A DNA stretch of 64,000 bases, taken from positions 1-64,000 of the forward strand of contig NZ_ATVO01000006.1 in the NCBI RefSeq assembly GCF_000420765.1. Reading direction: 5' to 3'. The number at the start of each line of letters is the position of its first letter. Within the stretch, counting starts at the first letter, position 1. This document shows positions 9,009 through 18,136 of this stretch, piece by piece. Position numbers and translations under genes: made by a program. The notes beneath the pieces were generated by a model, which did no database searches, was not told the origin of the DNA, and saw nothing but the letters and a program-made list of their open reading frames with translations. This stretch comes from Sandarakinorhabdus limnophila DSM 17366 (GTDB lineage Bacteria; Pseudomonadota; Alphaproteobacteria; Sphingomonadales; Sphingomonadaceae).

Positions 9009-10283
9009 TCAATCCGTTTCGATGCGGCTGTTGGCCCGCGTGTCGGGCAGCGACAGGGCGGCCACCAACGCGATGCCGGCCATGAAGGTGACATACCAGA
9101 AGAATCCGGATTCAATGCCAGCGCCCTTGAAGGCCAGCGCCACATATTCGGCCGATCCGCCGAAGATGGCGACGCCCAGCGCATAGGGCATGCCGACGCC
9201 CAGCGCGCGGATATGGGCCGGAAACATCTCGGCCTTCACAACGCCGGAAATCGCGGTGTAGCAGGACAAGATGGCCAGGCAGCCAATCATCAACGCCAAG
9301 CCCTCGACACCCGGCTTCGCCGTGCCCAGCGCGGTAAGCGCCGGCACCGTCGCCAGCGTCGACATGATGCCGAAACCAACCAGCAGGGTGCGCCGGCCGA
9401 GCAGATCGGAGGCCGCGCCGAACAGCGGCTGCATGGCGGCATAGGCCAGCAGCGCGATGGCAGACGCGGACGTGGCTTCCTGCTTGGTCCAGCCGGCCGA
9501 CAGCACCAGATATTTCTGCATGTAGGTGGTGAAGGTATAGAACCACAGGCTGCCGCCAGCGGTGAGCGCCAGCACGATCAACAGCTCGCGCGGGTGGGCT
9601 AGCAGGCGCTGCAGCAGCGTTCCGGGCGGGATCACCGCATTTTCAAAGGCTTCGGTTTCATGCAGTCCGGTGCGCAGCCAGAACACCAGCACCGCACAGG
9701 CCGCGCCAACCACGAATGGAATGCGCCAGCCCCAATCCTTCAGCGCGGCTTCGTCCATCTGCGATTGCAGCAGCACCAGCAGCGCCAGCGCCAGCAACTG
9801 CCCGCCCACCAACGTCACATATTGGAAGCTGGCGAGGAAACCCCGCCACTTGGCGCGCGCCACCTCGCTCATGAAGGTGGCCGAGGCGCCATATTCGCCG
9901 CCGACGGACAATCCCTGTACCAGCCGCGCCAGCAGCAGGATCGCCGGGGCCAACAGCCCGACATCATCGTAAGTGGGGGCCACCGCGATCAGCAGCGAGC
10001 CCGAACACATCATCGCGACGGAAAGCGTGAGCGCCGATTTGCGGCCGCGCTTGTCGGCCCAGGCGCCGAGCAGCCACGAACCGATCGGTCGCATCAGGAA
10101 GCCGACAGCGAAGATGGCAGCGCTGTTCAGCGCCGCGACAAGATCATCACCAGGCGGGAAAAAACGCGGCCCGAAATAGAGCGCGAAGGCCGAATAGGCA
10201 TACCAATCATACCATTCGACCAGATTGCCGGCGGCGCCGCCGAAAATTTGGCGCAACTGGCCGGGTTTGCTGTCGCCGGCCAC
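9009..10283 (-). CDS. MFS transporter, metabolite:proton symporter (KgtP/ProP-like)
   Basis: 424 residues with about 12 membrane segments. The first helix region GNLVEWYDWYAYSAFALYF, the loop motif GAWADKRGRKSAL and LVQGLSVGGEYGASATF are signatures of the metabolite:H+ symporter subfamily, which includes the alpha-ketoglutarate carrier KgtP and the osmolyte carrier ProP. It would import a small carboxylate or zwitterion across the inner membrane; the substrate cannot be read from sequence. It starts 12 bases after secG and lies upstream of the subtilase gene, separating secG from pyrG. Confidence 0.9.
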   Translation of the reverse strand: MAGDSKPGQLRQIFGGAAGNLVEWYDWYAYSAFALYFGPRFFPPGDDLVAALNSAAIFAVGFLMRPIGSWLLGAWADKRGRKSALTLSVAMMCSGSLLIAVAPTYDDVGLLAPAILLLARLVQGLSVGGEYGASATFMSEVARAKWRGFLASFQYVTLVGGQLLALALLVLLQSQMDEAALKDWGWRIPFVVGAACAVLVFWLRTGLHETEAFENAVIPPGTLLQRLLAHPRELLIVLALTAGGSLWFYTFTTYMQKYLVLSAGWTKQEATSASAIALLAYAAMQPLFGAASDLLGRRTLLVGFGIMSTLATVPALTALGTAKPGVEGLALMIGCLAILSCYTAISGVVKAEMFPAHIRALGVGMPYALGVAIFGGSAEYVALAFKGAGIESGFFWYVTFMAGIALVAALSLPDTRANSRIETD

Positions 10284-10295
10284 GCGCGAAGCGGA

Positions 10296-10643
10296 TTACT
10301 GCGCGACCGGAACGCCGGGCAGGCCCGGCAACTGCGTCGGCGCAGCCGGAGCACCGGGGGCGGGCGCGGTGGGCGCTGTCTTGGCGGCCACGGTGGGATC
10401 GATCACCCGGGCCTTGTTGGTGCCAGCGGCCAGCACGGCGAGCAGGATCGACATGACGATGAACAGTGCCGCCAAAATGGTGGTGGCGCGGGTGAGCAGA
10501 TTGGCCGCGCCGCGCGCCGTCATCAAGCCGCCGCCACCGCCGCCGCCAATGCCCAATGCCCCGCCTTCGGAACGCTGCAGCAGGATCACCGCCACCAGCG
10601 CGAGGGTGATCAGGCCGTGGATGACAAGCAGGAAGGTAATCAC
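10296..10643 (-). CDS. secG: Preprotein translocase subunit SecG
   Basis: 115 residues. Two membrane helices (about 1-20 and 55-75) flank a cytoplasmic loop with LLQRSEGGALGIGGG and LTRATTILAALF, the standard SecG pattern. It assists SecYE in protein export through the inner membrane. The C-terminal tail is Ala/Pro-rich and unconserved, as in other alphaproteobacteria. It lies 71 bases downstream of tpiA and 12 bases upstream of the symporter gene. Confidence 0.95.
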   Translation of the reverse strand: MITFLLVIHGLITLALVAVILLQRSEGGALGIGGGGGGGLMTARGAANLLTRATTILAALFIVMSILLAVLAAGTNKARVIDPTVAAKTAPTAPAPGAPAAPTQLPGLPGVPVAQ

Positions 10644-10714
10644 GGGTGGGCAGGCTTTCGTTGCGATCAGGGAATATGGGGACGCGCCTTACATGGCTTG
10701 GCGTCGGTGTGCAA

Positions 10715-11434
10715 TCAAGGTGCGGAAGACGCAATCGCCAGCAGGCTTTCCGCCGTCAGGCTTGCCCCACCCACCAAAACGCCGCCCACATCAGCCACCC
10801 GCAGCAAATCCGCCGCATTTGCCGGGGTGACGGAGCCGCCATAGAGAATGCGCACGCCATGCCCGTTCGGGCCGAAACGCGCCACGATCTGGCCACGGAT
10901 ATGGGCGTGGGCGGCCTTCACATCGTCCAACGTGGGGGTGAGGCCGGTGCCGATGGCCCATACCGGTTCATAGGCGATGATCAGCCCTTCGGCATCGTCG
11001 GGCAGCGAACCGGCAAGTTGCGCGGTGAGCACGGCTTCGGTCTGCCCGGCATTACGCTGCGCGCGTGTTTCGCCGATGCACAGGATGACCTCCAATTCCG
11101 CGGCGCGGCCTGCGGTGGCCTTGGCGCGCACATCGGCATCACTTTCGCCATTGTCCCGCCGCCGTTCGCTGTGGCCAACGATGACGAAGCCCGCGCCCAG
11201 ATCGGCCAGCATCAGCGCCGACACGCAGCCGGTGTGAGCGCCTTTCGCGTTGGCGTGGCAATCCTGGCCGCCAATCTTCACCGCGCCGGCCGAAACAATT
11301 ACTGCGCGATCGATAAGGGTGAACGGCGGCGCGATCCACACACTGCGCGCGCCGGAACCGGCCATATGCGCGATCTCGGCGATATCCTCGCCAAGGCCAT
11401 TCATCTTCCAGTTGCCAACGATCAGGGCGGGCAT
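10715..11434 (-). CDS. tpiA: Triosephosphate isomerase
   Basis: 239 residues. It interconverts dihydroxyacetone phosphate and glyceraldehyde 3-phosphate. The N-terminus IVGNWKMNG carries the substrate-binding Asn and Lys, the catalytic His is in VGHSERR, the catalytic Glu is in YEPVWAIGTG, and ILYGGSV is the phosphate loop. ATG 11434 was chosen over an upstream codon because GAGGAG precedes it and the family begins here. It is divergent from ppiD, with 90 bases between the starts. Confidence 0.98.
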   Translation of the reverse strand: MPALIVGNWKMNGLGEDIAEIAHMAGSGARSVWIAPPFTLIDRAVIVSAGAVKIGGQDCHANAKGAHTGCVSALMLADLGAGFVIVGHSERRRDNGESDADVRAKATAGRAAELEVILCIGETRAQRNAGQTEAVLTAQLAGSLPDDAEGLIIAYEPVWAIGTGLTPTLDDVKAAHAHIRGQIVARFGPNGHGVRILYGGSVTPANAADLLRVADVGGVLVGGASLTAESLLAIASSAP

Positions 11435-11524
11435 AACGGCTCCTCGCAATCAGAGTATGGCGGCGCTTGTGGCAAGCGGCACGCGTCGTTACAAGCGGCG
11501 CGTTCAAGCCATCACGGAATTTCG

Positions 11525-13417
11525 ATGCTCGCATTTTTTCGCCGTTCGCTCACCAGCTGGCCCGTGCTCGCCCTGTTCGGGTTGATCCTGGTGGCCTTTG
11601 CCGTCACCGGGGTGAATGATCCGCTGGGCGGCAGCGCGCCGGCCGGTTCGGTGGCCAAGGTGGGCACGCGCACCATCAGCGAGCCCGATCTGCTGCAGGC
11701 CATCGATCGCACCGTGCGTGATCTGCGCCAGCGCGATCCCAATCTCACCCAGGCCGAAGCCGCCCGCCAGGGTGTGGTGGAGCTGATGGCCACTCAGCTG
11801 ATCGGCCAGACCGCCATGGAGGAAATGGGCGGCAACGCCGGCCTGGGCGCATCCGATACGGCGGTTGACACGGTGATTACCGGTATCCCGGCCTTCCAGA
11901 GCGGCGGCAAGTTCGATCAGGGCAGTTACAACCGGGCCCTGCAGCAACAGGGCCTGACCGACAAGAAACTGCGCCAGTCGATCGCCCGCGATCTGGTGCG
12001 CGAGCAATTGATCAAGCCGATCACCGGCGCGCTGGCCGTGCCTGATGGCGTGGCTGAGATCTATGCCCGTCTACTGGTCGATCGCCATGAAGGCGCAGTC
12101 GCCACCATCCCGGCGCCGCCGGCCGGCACGCCCACCGCCGCCGAAGCGCAGGCCTGGTACAAGGCCAACAGCGCCCGCTTCACCATCCCAGAACGGCGCG
12201 GTTTCCGTTATGCCTTCATCGATGCCGCGAAAATCGCCGCCGGTGTGACCGTGCCAGAAAAGGCCATCGCCGATGCCTTTGCCAAGGATCCGGCCAAATA
12301 TGGCGCTGCCGCAACCCGCGTGCTGGAACAGGTGGTGGTGCCCGATGAAGCCAAGGCCAAGGCCATCGTGGCCGCCGCCACCAGCGATGGTTTTGCCGCC
12401 GCCGCACAAAAGCTCGCCGGTTTCGGTGCCAGCGATATCGCGCTCGGCAACCAATCGGAAGCCGGCTTTGCCCGCGCCACCAGTGCAGAAGTGGCCAAGG
12501 CCGCCTTTGCCCTGCCGGTGGGCAAAATCAGTGCGCCGATCAAGAGCCAGCTGGGCTGGCACGTGGTGCGCGTGGCCGCATTGGGCAGCGCCGGAAAGAC
12601 GCTGGCGCAGGCCCGTCCCGCTGTTGAGGCCGAACTGAAGCAGCGCGCCGTTGATGATGCTGTGGCCGATGTTGTCGCCCGCATCGAGGATGGCGTGGAA
12701 GCCGGCAAAAGCTTTGCCGATATCGCCAAGGAAGCCTCGCTCAGCATCCAGAGCCAGGCCCCGGTAACCGACAAGGGTCTGGCTCAAGGCCAGCCGCCGT
12801 TGAGCGGGGAAATCGCCACCGTCGCGGCGCGCGCCTTCAAGCGTGAGCCGGCCGATGGCCCGGTGGTGGAAGATCTGGGCGGCGGCCGCCTGGTGGTGAT
12901 TGAAACCGCCACCGTGCTGCCCGCCGCACCGCCGCCGATTGCCGAAGTGATGCCGCTCGCCATGGCCGGCGCCGCGCAGGACAAGGCGATGAAGGCCGCC
13001 AAGGGCAAAGCCGATGCGGTGCTGACCGCGACGAAGAAGGGCGTGAATTTCGCCAAGGCCCTCGCCGATGCCGGCCTTGCCCCGCCGCGTCCGCTGAACG
13101 GCCGCCGGATCGACATCATCAATCAACCCAACGTGCCCGAAGCCGCCCGCGCCTTCCTGAACGGCGCCGCCGGCAGCACGCAGCTGCTCGCCGGCCAGGG
13201 CGGCTGGATCATCGTGCATGTTGATCGCATCGTCCCCGGCGATCCCAAGACGCAGGCCGGCCTGATCGAGGCCAGCCGTCGCGAAGTGGGCAGCGCCCTG
13301 CCCGGCGAAATGGCCGAAGGATTGGCCAAGGCCAGCATGGCCGCCGTTGGCGTGGACAAGAACGATGCCACCCTGAAGACCCTGCGCACCCGCCTGTCGG
13401 GCGACGGCTTGCAATAA
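11525..13417 (+). CDS. ppiD: Peptidyl-prolyl isomerase PpiD-like (SurA_N and parvulin domains)
   Basis: 630 residues. An N-terminal membrane anchor (PVLALFGLILVAFAVTG, about 12-29) places the protein in the inner membrane facing the periplasm. A SurA_N chaperone region follows (about 45-170), then a parvulin rotamase-type domain with LPVGKISAPIKSQLGWHVVRV (about 330-350). PpiD works near SecYEG on newly exported proteins. ATG 11525 begins the anchor directly; the much longer frame upstream is antisense to tpiA. trpE starts 5 bases after its stop, so the trp genes probably share its transcript. Confidence 0.92.
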   Translation: MLAFFRRSLTSWPVLALFGLILVAFAVTGVNDPLGGSAPAGSVAKVGTRTISEPDLLQAIDRTVRDLRQRDPNLTQAEAARQGVVELMATQLIGQTAMEEMGGNAGLGASDTAVDTVITGIPAFQSGGKFDQGSYNRALQQQGLTDKKLRQSIARDLVREQLIKPITGALAVPDGVAEIYARLLVDRHEGAVATIPAPPAGTPTAAEAQAWYKANSARFTIPERRGFRYAFIDAAKIAAGVTVPEKAIADAFAKDPAKYGAAATRVLEQVVVPDEAKAKAIVAAATSDGFAAAAQKLAGFGASDIALGNQSEAGFARATSAEVAKAAFALPVGKISAPIKSQLGWHVVRVAALGSAGKTLAQARPAVEAELKQRAVDDAVADVVARIEDGVEAGKSFADIAKEASLSIQSQAPVTDKGLAQGQPPLSGEIATVAARAFKREPADGPVVEDLGGGRLVVIETATVLPAAPPPIAEVMPLAMAGAAQDKAMKAAKGKADAVLTATKKGVNFAKALADAGLAPPRPLNGRRIDIINQPNVPEAARAFLNGAAGSTQLLAGQGGWIIVHVDRIVPGDPKTQAGLIEASRREVGSALPGEMAEGLAKASMAAVGVDKNDATLKTLRTRLSGDGLQ

Positions 13418-13422
13418 GGCTG

Positions 13423-14955
13423 ATGGCCAGCCCCGCATCTGACCGGCGGATCGCCCCGGATCGTGCCAGCGCCTGCGCCGCGCTGGCCGCCGGACGTCCG
13501 CAACTGATCTGGACGCGCATCGTTGCCGATACCGAAACCCCGGTCTCGGCGATGCTGAAGCTGGGCCGCGAGGGATCGGGCGCGTTCCTGCTGGAATCGG
13601 TGGAAGGCGGCAGCGTGCGTGCGCGCTATTCACTGCTCGGGCTGGATCCTGATCTGGTGTGGCGCGCGCGCGGCAACAGCAGCGAAATCAACCGCAACTG
13701 GCGGCAGGATCAGACAGCGTTTGAACCTGTTGCGGGTGACACGCTCACCGCTCTGCGTGCGCTGGTGACCGAAGCCCGCGCCGATGTGCCGGCGGAGCTT
13801 CCGGCGGCGCTGGCCTGCCTGGTCGGCTACATGGGCTATGAAACTGTGCGGCTGGTTGAACCCAGCGTGCCCGATGCCGGCCCGTCGGCACTGGGCCTGC
13901 CCGACATGGTGTTCGTGCGCCCCACGTTGTTGCTGGTGTTCGACCGGTTGAAGGACGAATTGTTTATCGTTGCGCCGATCTTTGCCGCTGCCGATCCGGG
14001 CGCCGCCTGGGATGCCGCCGCCGAGTGCATTGCAGAGACAGAGCGCCGACTGGCGCAGGCGCTGCCGCTGGCGCCGCGCCCACCCGAAACAGTGCCCGAA
14101 GCCAACCCGCGCCATCACACCGACAAGGGCCGCTATGCCGCCATGGTCGAAAAGGCCCGCGACTATATCCTCGCCGGCGACATCTTCCAGGTCGTGCTGT
14201 CGCAGCGCTTCTCGGTGGATTTCCCGCTGCCGGCGTTTGATCTTTATCGTGCCTTGCGGCGCATCAACCCCTCACCCTTCCTCTATTTCCTTGATCTGCC
14301 CGGCTTTGCGCTGGTCGGCTCCTCCCCGGAAATCCTCGTTCGCGCACGTGGTGGAGACGTGACCATCCGGCCAATCGCCGGCACCCGACCGCGCGGGCGT
14401 GATGCCGCCGAAGACGCCGCCAACCGGGAAAGCCTGCTCGCCGATCCCAAGGAATTGTCCGAGCATCTCATGCTGCTCGATCTGGGCCGCCACGATACCG
14501 CGCGCGTATCGGTGCCTGGCACGGTGAAGGTGACCGACAAGTTCTTCGTCGAGCTCTACAGCCATGTCATGCACATCGTCTCCAACGTGCAGGGCCGGCT
14601 GGCAGACGGGGTCGATGCAGTAGCCGCGCTGCTCGCTGGCTTCCCGGCCGGAACGGTGTCCGGCGCGCCAAAGGTCAGGGCCATGCAGATCATCGCCGAA
14701 CTGGAAGGCGCTGCACGCGGAGCCTATGCGGGCGGTGTCGGCTATTTCAGCCCGAATGGCGACATGGACAGTTGCATCGTGTTGCGCACCGCCGTGGTGA
14801 AGGATGGCGTGATGCACGTGCAGGCCGGCGCCGGCATTGTCGCCGACAGTGTCGCCGAGTATGAACAGCGCGAATGCGAAGCCAAGGCCGGCGCATTGAT
14901 CGCGGCGGCCCGCGAAGCCATTGCCACGGCGAGCAACGCCGGATTTGGACAATAG
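13423..14955 (+). CDS. trpE: Anthranilate synthase component I
   Basis: 510 residues. It converts chorismate to anthranilate with ammonia from TrpG, the first committed step of tryptophan synthesis. The N-terminal regulatory lobe contains the ESVEGG and RYSLLG segments near the tryptophan-binding element. The catalytic chorismate-binding domain contains IFQVVLSQRF, IRPIAGTRPRGR, DLGRHD and PAGTVSGAPKVRAM. It starts five bases after ppiD. No leader peptide or attenuator is visible because there is no room between the genes. Confidence 0.97.
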   Translation: MASPASDRRIAPDRASACAALAAGRPQLIWTRIVADTETPVSAMLKLGREGSGAFLLESVEGGSVRARYSLLGLDPDLVWRARGNSSEINRNWRQDQTAFEPVAGDTLTALRALVTEARADVPAELPAALACLVGYMGYETVRLVEPSVPDAGPSALGLPDMVFVRPTLLLVFDRLKDELFIVAPIFAAADPGAAWDAAAECIAETERRLAQALPLAPRPPETVPEANPRHHTDKGRYAAMVEKARDYILAGDIFQVVLSQRFSVDFPLPAFDLYRALRRINPSPFLYFLDLPGFALVGSSPEILVRARGGDVTIRPIAGTRPRGRDAAEDAANRESLLADPKELSEHLMLLDLGRHDTARVSVPGTVKVTDKFFVELYSHVMHIVSNVQGRLADGVDAVAALLAGFPAGTVSGAPKVRAMQIIAELEGAARGAYAGGVGYFSPNGDMDSCIVLRTAVVKDGVMHVQAGAGIVADSVAEYEQRECEAKAGALIAAAREAIATASNAGFGQ

Positions 14956-14968
14956 GGGAACCTGAGCC

Positions 14969-15253
14969 ATGGCCAGAGCAGAATGGAACGGCCGCGTGAT
15001 CGCGGACACAACCGACACTGTGGTGGTGGAAGGCAATCATTATTTCCCCGCCGACGCCGTCGACCCGGCGCTGCTGCACCCCAGCAGCACGACCAGCGTG
15101 TGCGGCTGGAAAGGCACCGCGAACTATTATTCGCTGGTGGTGGACGGCCAGGAAAACCGCGATGCCGTGTGGTTTTATGCCGATCCCAAGTCGCAGGCCG
15201 CGCAGATCAAGGGCCGGCTGGCGTTCTGGAAAGGCGTGAAGGTCACAGCGTGA
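14969..15253 (+). CDS. DUF427 domain protein
   Basis: 94 residues matching the small DUF427 fold, with the family's features VVVEGNHYFP, CGWKGTANYYSL and VWFYADPK. Its biochemical function is not known. It sits in the same direction between trpE (13 bases upstream) and trpG (45 bases downstream), so it is probably co-transcribed with the tryptophan genes. Nothing in the protein suggests a role in tryptophan synthesis. GGGGAACCTGAG precedes the ATG. Confidence 0.88.
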   Translation: MARAEWNGRVIADTTDTVVVEGNHYFPADAVDPALLHPSSTTSVCGWKGTANYYSLVVDGQENRDAVWFYADPKSQAAQIKGRLAFWKGVKVTA

Positions 15254-15298
15254 CGGTTGGCAGATGACGTCGCTGCGTCCAGACGCTAAGGCCTGCTC

Positions 15299-15901
15299 AT
15301 GACCATCCTCGTCATCGACAATTACGACAGCTTCACCTTCAATCTCGTCCATTATCTGGCCGAGCTGGGGGCGGAAACCATCGTGGTGCGCAACGATGCG
15401 CTGACCACGCAGGACGCGATGGGGATGCGCCCACAGGCGATTCTGCTCTCGCCGGGCCCGTGCACGCCAAACGAGGCCGGCATCTGCCTGGCGCTGATCG
15501 AAGCGGCCGCCGAGACGAGAACCCCGCTGTTCGGCGTGTGCCTTGGCCATCAGGCGCTGGGCCAGGCCTTTGGCGGCATTGTCGAACGCGCGCCTCAGGT
15601 GATGCACGGCAAGGTGAGCGAAATCACCCACGATGGCACCGGCGTGTTTGCCGACATCCCCTCCCCGTTCGAAGCCGCCCGCTATCACAGCCTGACGGTG
15701 CGCGAAGCCGGCCTGCCCGCCGATCTGGTGGTGAACGCCCACAGCCCAGACGGCCTGATCATGGGCATGCACCACCGCGAACTGCCGCTGCATGGCGTGC
15801 AGTTCCACCCCGAAAGCATCGCCACCCAGCACGGCCACCGTCTGCTGGCCAATTTCATGACACTGGCCGGCCTGAAGCCCGATCTTTCGGTTGCGGCATG
15901 A
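15299..15901 (+). CDS. trpG: Anthranilate synthase component II (glutamine amidotransferase)
   Basis: 200 residues, a stand-alone class I amidotransferase. The nucleophile is Cys81 in GVCLGHQAL, with the oxyanion motif SPGPCTP at about 51-57 and the His-Glu pair in QFHPES near 171. It releases ammonia from glutamine for TrpE. The adjacent trpE and trpD argue for TrpG rather than PabA, although one protein may serve both enzymes. Its TGA overlaps the start of trpD (ATGA). Confidence 0.96.
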   Translation: MTILVIDNYDSFTFNLVHYLAELGAETIVVRNDALTTQDAMGMRPQAILLSPGPCTPNEAGICLALIEAAAETRTPLFGVCLGHQALGQAFGGIVERAPQVMHGKVSEITHDGTGVFADIPSPFEAARYHSLTVREAGLPADLVVNAHSPDGLIMGMHHRELPLHGVQFHPESIATQHGHRLLANFMTLAGLKPDLSVAA

Positions 15902-16881
15902 GCCTGCTGCCTGATCCCAACCGCCCCCTTGACGAAGGCGCGGCGGCAGAAGCCTTTGCCGCCATCTTCGACGGCAAGGTGGAGGATGATGCCCTGGCCG
16001 GCTTCCTGACCACCCTGGCGGATCGCGGAGAGACGGTAGACGAAGTCGTCGCTGCTGCGCGGGCGTTGCGCGCGCGCGCCATCCAGCCGTTCCGCGCTGT
16101 CGCTGCGCTCGATGTGTGCGGCACCGGCGGCGATGGCATGCACAGCCTCAACATCTCCACCGCCGTATCGCTGGTGGTCGCCGCCTGCGGGGTGAAGCTG
16201 GCCAAGCATGGCAACCGCGCCGCCTCCTCCACCAGCGGCGCCGCCGACGTGCTGACGGTGTTGGGCGTGCCCGAACTGCCGATGGATCGGCTGGGGCCGT
16301 GCCTCACACAAGTGGGCATCACCTTCCTCCACGCCGCCCGGCACCACCCGGCGATGGCGCGCGTGGCCCCGGTGCGCAAAGAGCTGGGCCGGCGCACGAT
16401 CTTCAACCTGCTGGGGCCATTGTGCAATCCGGCGGGCGTCGATCAGCAACTTCTGGGCGTGTTTGCGCCCGGCCCGGTGCCGCTGATGGCCGAAGCGCTC
16501 CAGCATCTTGGCAGCCGCGCCGCGCTGGTGGTGCATGGCCAGGGCTTTGATGAAGTCGCGATTTCGGGTGAGACGACCGCAGTAGCGCTGGCTGGCGGTG
16601 CGCTGACCGCGCGTTGCATCGTCCCCGAGGACGCCAGCCTGCCCCGCCACCCGAACGAGGCGCTGAAAGGCGGCAGCCCCGAGTATAACGCCGAGCGACT
16701 GAAAGCCCTGCTTGCCGGCCAGGCCGACGCCTATCGCGACATGGTGCTGCTCAACGCGGCCGCCGCCCTTACCGTGGTGCGACCTGGCCTCACCTTGCCG
16801 GAAGCGGTATCGCAGGCCGCTGCCGCCATTGACATTGGCGCTGCCGCTGACATCCTCGCCCGCTGGATCGCTTTTCGATGA
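15898..16881 (+). CDS. trpD: Anthranilate phosphoribosyltransferase
   Basis: 327 residues. It transfers phosphoribose from PRPP to anthranilate. Diagnostic motifs are [15 protein letters not shown] (PRPP-binding glycine loop), [17 protein letters not shown] and [15 protein letters not shown]. The start ATG 15898 overlaps the trpG stop and its own stop overlaps the trpC start, so trpG-D-C are translationally coupled. The reading frame extends upstream through trpG but the family begins here. Confidence 0.97.
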   Translation: MSLLPDPNRPLDEGAAAEAFAAIFDGKVEDDALAGFLTTLADRGETVDEVVAAARALRARAIQPFRAVAALDVCGTGGDGMHSLNISTAVSLVVAACGVKLAKHGNRAASSTSGAADVLTVLGVPELPMDRLGPCLTQVGITFLHAARHHPAMARVAPVRKELGRRTIFNLLGPLCNPAGVDQQLLGVFAPGPVPLMAEALQHLGSRAALVVHGQGFDEVAISGETTAVALAGGALTARCIVPEDASLPRHPNEALKGGSPEYNAERLKALLAGQADAYRDMVLLNAAAALTVVRPGLTLPEAVSQAAAAIDIGAAADILARWIAFR

Positions 16882-17669
16882 CAGACACGCTCTCGACCAT
16901 CGTCGCCCACAAGCGCGACCTTTACGCCGCCCGCAAAGCGCAGGTGGCGCTGGCTGATGTCGAGGCGGCTGCCCGTGCCGCCGATGCCCCGCGTGGTTTC
17001 ATCAGGGCGCTCCATGCTACCCATGCAGACGGCCGATACGCCCTGATCGCCGAGTGCAAGAAGGCCAGCCCGTCCAAGGGCTTGATCCGCGCAGACTTCG
17101 ATCCGGCCAGCCTTGCCCGCGCCTATGAAGCCGGCGGCGCCGCCTGCCTGTCGGTGCTGACCGAAGAACGCTGGTTTCTGGGCAGCGACGACTATCTGGT
17201 GGCCGCTCGTGCCGCCTGCGCCCTGCCCGTCATCCGCAAGGATTTCATCGTTGATCCTTATCAGGTGGTCGAAGCCCGTACGCTGGGCGCAGATGCCATT
17301 TTGCTGATCATGGCGGCGCTGTCTGACGCTCAGGCCGCCGAACTGGAAGCGGTGGCGATGGCCTGGGGCATGGATGTGCTGATCGAAGTGCACGATGCTG
17401 CGGAGCGCGACCGCGCGCTGTTGCTGAAGACGCCACTTCTTGGCATCAACAACCGCAATCTCAAAACGTTGGAAGTCAGTCTTCAGACCAGTTTTGAACT
17501 GGCGAACACGATGGGCAAGACGCTGGTGGCCGAATCCGGCCTGTCCTCCAACGCTGATCTGGCGGCGCTTGCCGGCGTAGGCATCCGCACCTTCCTTGTC
17601 GGCGAAAGCCTGATGCGGCAGGCCGACGTGACTGCCGCCACCCGCGAGTTGCTGGGCCTCGCCGCGTGA
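16878..17669 (+). CDS. trpC: Indole-3-glycerol phosphate synthase
   Basis: 263 residues, a stand-alone TIM-barrel enzyme that closes the indole ring from CdRP. Motifs seen are [14 protein letters not shown] (about 55-68, catalytic Lys and Glu), [28 protein letters not shown] and [13 protein letters not shown], followed by VAESGLSS. It is not fused to TrpF. It overlaps trpD by ATGA and moaC by GTGA. Confidence 0.97.
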   Translation: MTDTLSTIVAHKRDLYAARKAQVALADVEAAARAADAPRGFIRALHATHADGRYALIAECKKASPSKGLIRADFDPASLARAYEAGGAACLSVLTEERWFLGSDDYLVAARAACALPVIRKDFIVDPYQVVEARTLGADAILLIMAALSDAQAAELEAVAMAWGMDVLIEVHDAAERDRALLLKTPLLGINNRNLKTLEVSLQTSFELANTMGKTLVAESGLSSNADLAALAGVGIRTFLVGESLMRQADVTAATRELLGLAA

Positions 17670-18136
17670 GCAACCTGACCCACCTTGACGACAGCGGCGC
17701 CGCGCGCATGGTGGATATCAGCGCCAAGCCCGCGACCCGGCGTGAGGCGACGGCGGAAGGCTTCATCCACGTTGCAAAGGACACGCTGCAAGCCATTGCA
17801 GAACAAGCGGTAAAGAAAGGTGATGTGCTTGCCACCGCCCGCATTGCCGGCATCATGGCGGCCAAGCGCACTGCCGATCTGATCCCGCTCTGCCACCCGC
17901 TGCCCATCGATGCCGTCAGCCTTGATCTGGCCATCGAGGCCACCGGCATCCGCGCCACCGCCACCGTGGCCACCACCCATGGTACCGGCGTGGAAATGGA
18001 GGCGCTCACTGCTGTCTCTGCTGCCCTGCTCACCGTTTATGACATGGCCAAGGCGCTCGACCGCACGATGCGCATCGACGGCATCCGCCTGCTGAGAAAG
18101 TCCGGCGGGCGCTCAGGTGATTTCATCGCACAATGA
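17666..18136 (+). CDS. moaC: Cyclic pyranopterin monophosphate synthase
   Basis: 156 residues. It acts after MoaA in molybdenum cofactor synthesis, turning the 3',8-cyclo-GTP product into cPMP. Matching motifs are [44 protein letters not shown] and [20 protein letters not shown]. The GTG start overlaps the trpC TGA. Joining tryptophan genes to moaC-moeA is common in alphaproteobacteria, so the linkage is operon history rather than shared chemistry. Confidence 0.97.
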   Translation: MSNLTHLDDSGAARMVDISAKPATRREATAEGFIHVAKDTLQAIAEQAVKKGDVLATARIAGIMAAKRTADLIPLCHPLPIDAVSLDLAIEATGIRATATVATTHGTGVEMEALTAVSAALLTVYDMAKALDRTMRIDGIRLLRKSGGRSGDFIAQ

